DNA of 6,951 nucleotides. Origin: CAZNVG01 sp964576475. GTDB lineage: Bacteria > Patescibacteriota > Saccharimonadia > Saccharimonadales > CAZNVG01. The notes below the pieces were generated by a model. The model worked only from the letters and a program-made list of their open reading frames with translations, made no database searches and was not told the origin of the DNA. This document shows positions 6,002-6,951 of the stretch, in pieces. Each line of letters opens with the position of its first letter. Within the stretch, counting starts at the first letter, position 1. Location of the stretch: positions 1 to 6,951 of the forward strand of contig CAZNVG010000053.1 of NCBI GenBank assembly GCA_964576475.1, written 5' to 3'. Position numbers and translations under genes: made by a program.

Positions 6002-6259
6002 GTGGAGAGTGCTGAGGGCTCGTGTCCCGCGAATGATAGGGCGCAGCTCGTTCAAGAACTAGTTGAAATACTAGAAAACACTAGCGAATCAATAGCCATG
6101 CAGCAGCTGGCGCAGCGTGTTTTGTGCAAGGTAGGTTACGAGACAATAGATGACGCATTAGCCCTATCATCATTTGACTGTGCGCGCTGCGCAGGCAAGA
6201 TCATTATGCGCATCGAGAACGGGCGCGGACAACTTGATATACCAGAAACCTGTCTCTAA
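6002..6259 (+). CDS. small cysteine-containing hypothetical protein
   Basis: 85 residues from a GTG at 6002, 8 bp after the nusG stop, so probably translated from the secE-nusG transcript. I do not recognise the family. Residues about 12-57 look helical (LVQELVEILENTSESIAMQQLAQRV and following). Cysteines are at 8, 42, 60, 63 and 84; C60 and C63 form a CxxC (FDCARCAGK) that could bind metal or be redox active, though a second CxxC pair is missing. There is no membrane segment or signal peptide. There is no Shine-Dalgarno for the GTG. A start at an internal ATG (6098-6100) would lose the helical part, so the GTG is preferred. Evidence for coding is the open frame, the tight spacing and the protein-like composition; it could still be spurious. 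Confidence 0.6.
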   Translation: MESAEGSCPANDRAQLVQELVEILENTSESIAMQQLAQRVLCKVGYETIDDALALSSFDCARCAGKIIMRIENGRGQLDIPETCL

Positions 6260-6270
6260 TCACCATCAAA

Positions 6271-6299
6271 TAGACACTTCGGCCATTCAGTTATAGAAT
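6271..6299 (+). promoter_or_regulatory. sigma70-type promoter of the two-membrane-segment protein
   Basis: The -35 box is TAGACA (6271-6276) and the -10 box is TAGAAT (6294-6299), each one mismatch from consensus, with 17 bp between them. Predicted start at about 6306, giving an 18-nt leader that contains the Shine-Dalgarno. Confidence 0.65.
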
Positions 6300-6309
6300 A
6301 GGATCACAT

Positions 6310-6315
6310 AAGGAG
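6310..6315 (+). promoter_or_regulatory. strong Shine-Dalgarno (AAGGAG)
   Basis: AAGGAG lies 8 nt before the ATG at 6324. It is the only textbook ribosome site at ideal spacing that I found in the window, and it fixes the start of the gene that follows. Confidence 0.8.
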
Positions 6316-6323
6316 ACCGACCT

Positions 6324-6692
6324 ATGTTTGGAAATAAAACAACCGAGAATACAGCTACGCATAATAAAAACCCTATTAAGAGCATTCGACGCAGTCTTGT
6401 GGCGGTCGGACTAGGCGCCACGACGCTAATGGGGTTCATGATCCACGATTATCATGAAACACATAACTGGGAAGAATCTACAACTGAGACAGGTGCCGAA
6501 ACGACTTTTAGTAATTACCTAACAAGCGTAACGGTGAAAGAAGACGCCACGGGAAGAATCGAATCAATAACTAGCGCACCAGCACCCGAGCTTTACCTTA
6601 TAGCTGGCGTGCTTGCAGTCGACGCACTAATCGCTGCCAGTGTAGTCAAATTACGTAAATCACCCGAAATTATCACAGAATCGGGAGCATAG
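6324..6692 (+). CDS. small two-membrane-segment protein of unknown function
   Basis: 122 residues of no family that I recognise. A polar N-terminus with basic residues (KSIRR, 19-23) precedes the first hydrophobic segment (about 24-40). An acidic, Thr-rich loop (about 41-88) follows, then a second hydrophobic segment (about 90-109) and a short basic-then-acidic tail starting KLRKS. By the positive-inside rule both ends are cytoplasmic and the 48-residue loop is outside. No catalytic motif is visible. It has its own good promoter and a strong Shine-Dalgarno, so it is probably expressed independently of nusG and may be abundant. The reading frame stays open beyond its TAG stop. Confidence 0.75.
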   Translation: MFGNKTTENTATHNKNPIKSIRRSLVAVGLGATTLMGFMIHDYHETHNWEESTTETGAETTFSNYLTSVTVKEDATGRIESITSAPAPELYLIAGVLAVDALIAASVVKLRKSPEIITESGA

Positions 6693-6708
6693 GGAGTACT
6701 CGCCTTCA

Positions 6709-6951
6709 ATGAATTCGCATCAACCCACGAAAGAGAACAACTACAGATTGTTCGCCAGAAGCTAGCAGAAGCTGCCATCACATCAGTTATGGTAGGCACG
6801 GAATCATCTCACTATACTGGTGAGGATTATTTGTCGCAGTTTCAAAAATTTGATTTCTCTGGCTTTGTCACCCATTTACTGAGGCAATTGCTGGAACAAC
6901 ACGAACTTCATGTACCATCAGATATTCGTCACGCCAATGAGTATTTCGATA
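6709..6951 (+). CDS. partial unknown gene at the right edge, start unclear (possible frameshift)
   Basis: The frame beginning right after the TAG at 6690-6692 is open to the window end, at least 86 codons. From 6705 it reads like real protein: FNEFASTHEREQLQIVRQ, then LAEAAITSVMVGTES and GEDYLSQFQKFDFSGFVTHLL. No ATG, GTG or TTG occurs in this frame before an ATG at 6789, which would discard about 28 plausible residues. A Shine-Dalgarno-like AGGGAG (6691-6696) is followed 12 nt later by an ATG at 6709 in a different frame, which stops after 18 codons. One extra base just after that ATG would join it to the open frame. A frameshift or base-calling error near the start is therefore my favoured reading; a start at 6789 or a non-standard start is possible. 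I recognise no family. Confidence 0.5.

Noticed and set aside
6059..6083. Three CTAG tetramers in 25 bp
   Set aside because: They fall inside a coding frame with no symmetric larger repeat; likely chance.

Overview
The window reads as ordinary chromosomal DNA from a small-genome bacterium with the standard genetic code. My best guess is a member of Candidatus Saccharibacteria (TM7) or a close Patescibacteria/CPR relative. This rests on recall, not on a search: the NusG sequence, a SecE with a long basic N-terminal extension, a soluble PAS histidine kinase with no adjacent response regulator, and a surface protein with a calcium-type loop all resemble proteins of that group. Shine-Dalgarno sequences are mostly weak or absent. 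None of the nine complete stop codons is TGA, but glycine and tryptophan use normal codons and the only tRNA is a normal tRNA-Trp(CCA).

Layout. Positions 1-693 hold the C-terminal part of a membrane-anchored extracellular protein: the end of a Calx-beta-like repeat, a Ser/Thr-rich linker, a beta domain with a DxNxDGxxD loop, then a membrane anchor. A tRNA-Trp gene (736-812, minus) converges on it and has its own extended -10 promoter. Positions 913-3457 form a tightly packed three-gene plus-strand unit: a P-loop kinase of the zeta-toxin/AAA_33 type, a YgjP/DUF45-type zinc metallopeptidase, and a PAS-HisKA-HATPase sensor kinase. A multi-membrane-segment family 2 glycosyltransferase (3402-4934, minus) converges on the sensor kinase gene and overlaps its 3' end by 56 bp.

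From 4943 a strong sigma70-type promoter drives secE and nusG. A perfect 8-bp hairpin followed by five T residues sits almost exactly at the predicted transcript start. Downstream are an 85-residue cysteine-containing unknown, a small two-membrane-segment protein with its own good promoter and Shine-Dalgarno, and an open frame running off the right edge without a normal start codon.

How it fits together. secE and nusG are the core housekeeping pair (protein export and transcription elongation), but the usual neighbours are missing: tRNA-Trp is about 4 kb away on the other strand and no rplK follows nusG. The surface protein and the glycosyltransferase both point to the cell envelope. I found no mobile element, CRISPR array, toxin-antitoxin pair or clear new defence system. 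The items most worth checking are the secE leader hairpin, genes starting directly at extended -10 promoters, and the start-less frame at the right end.
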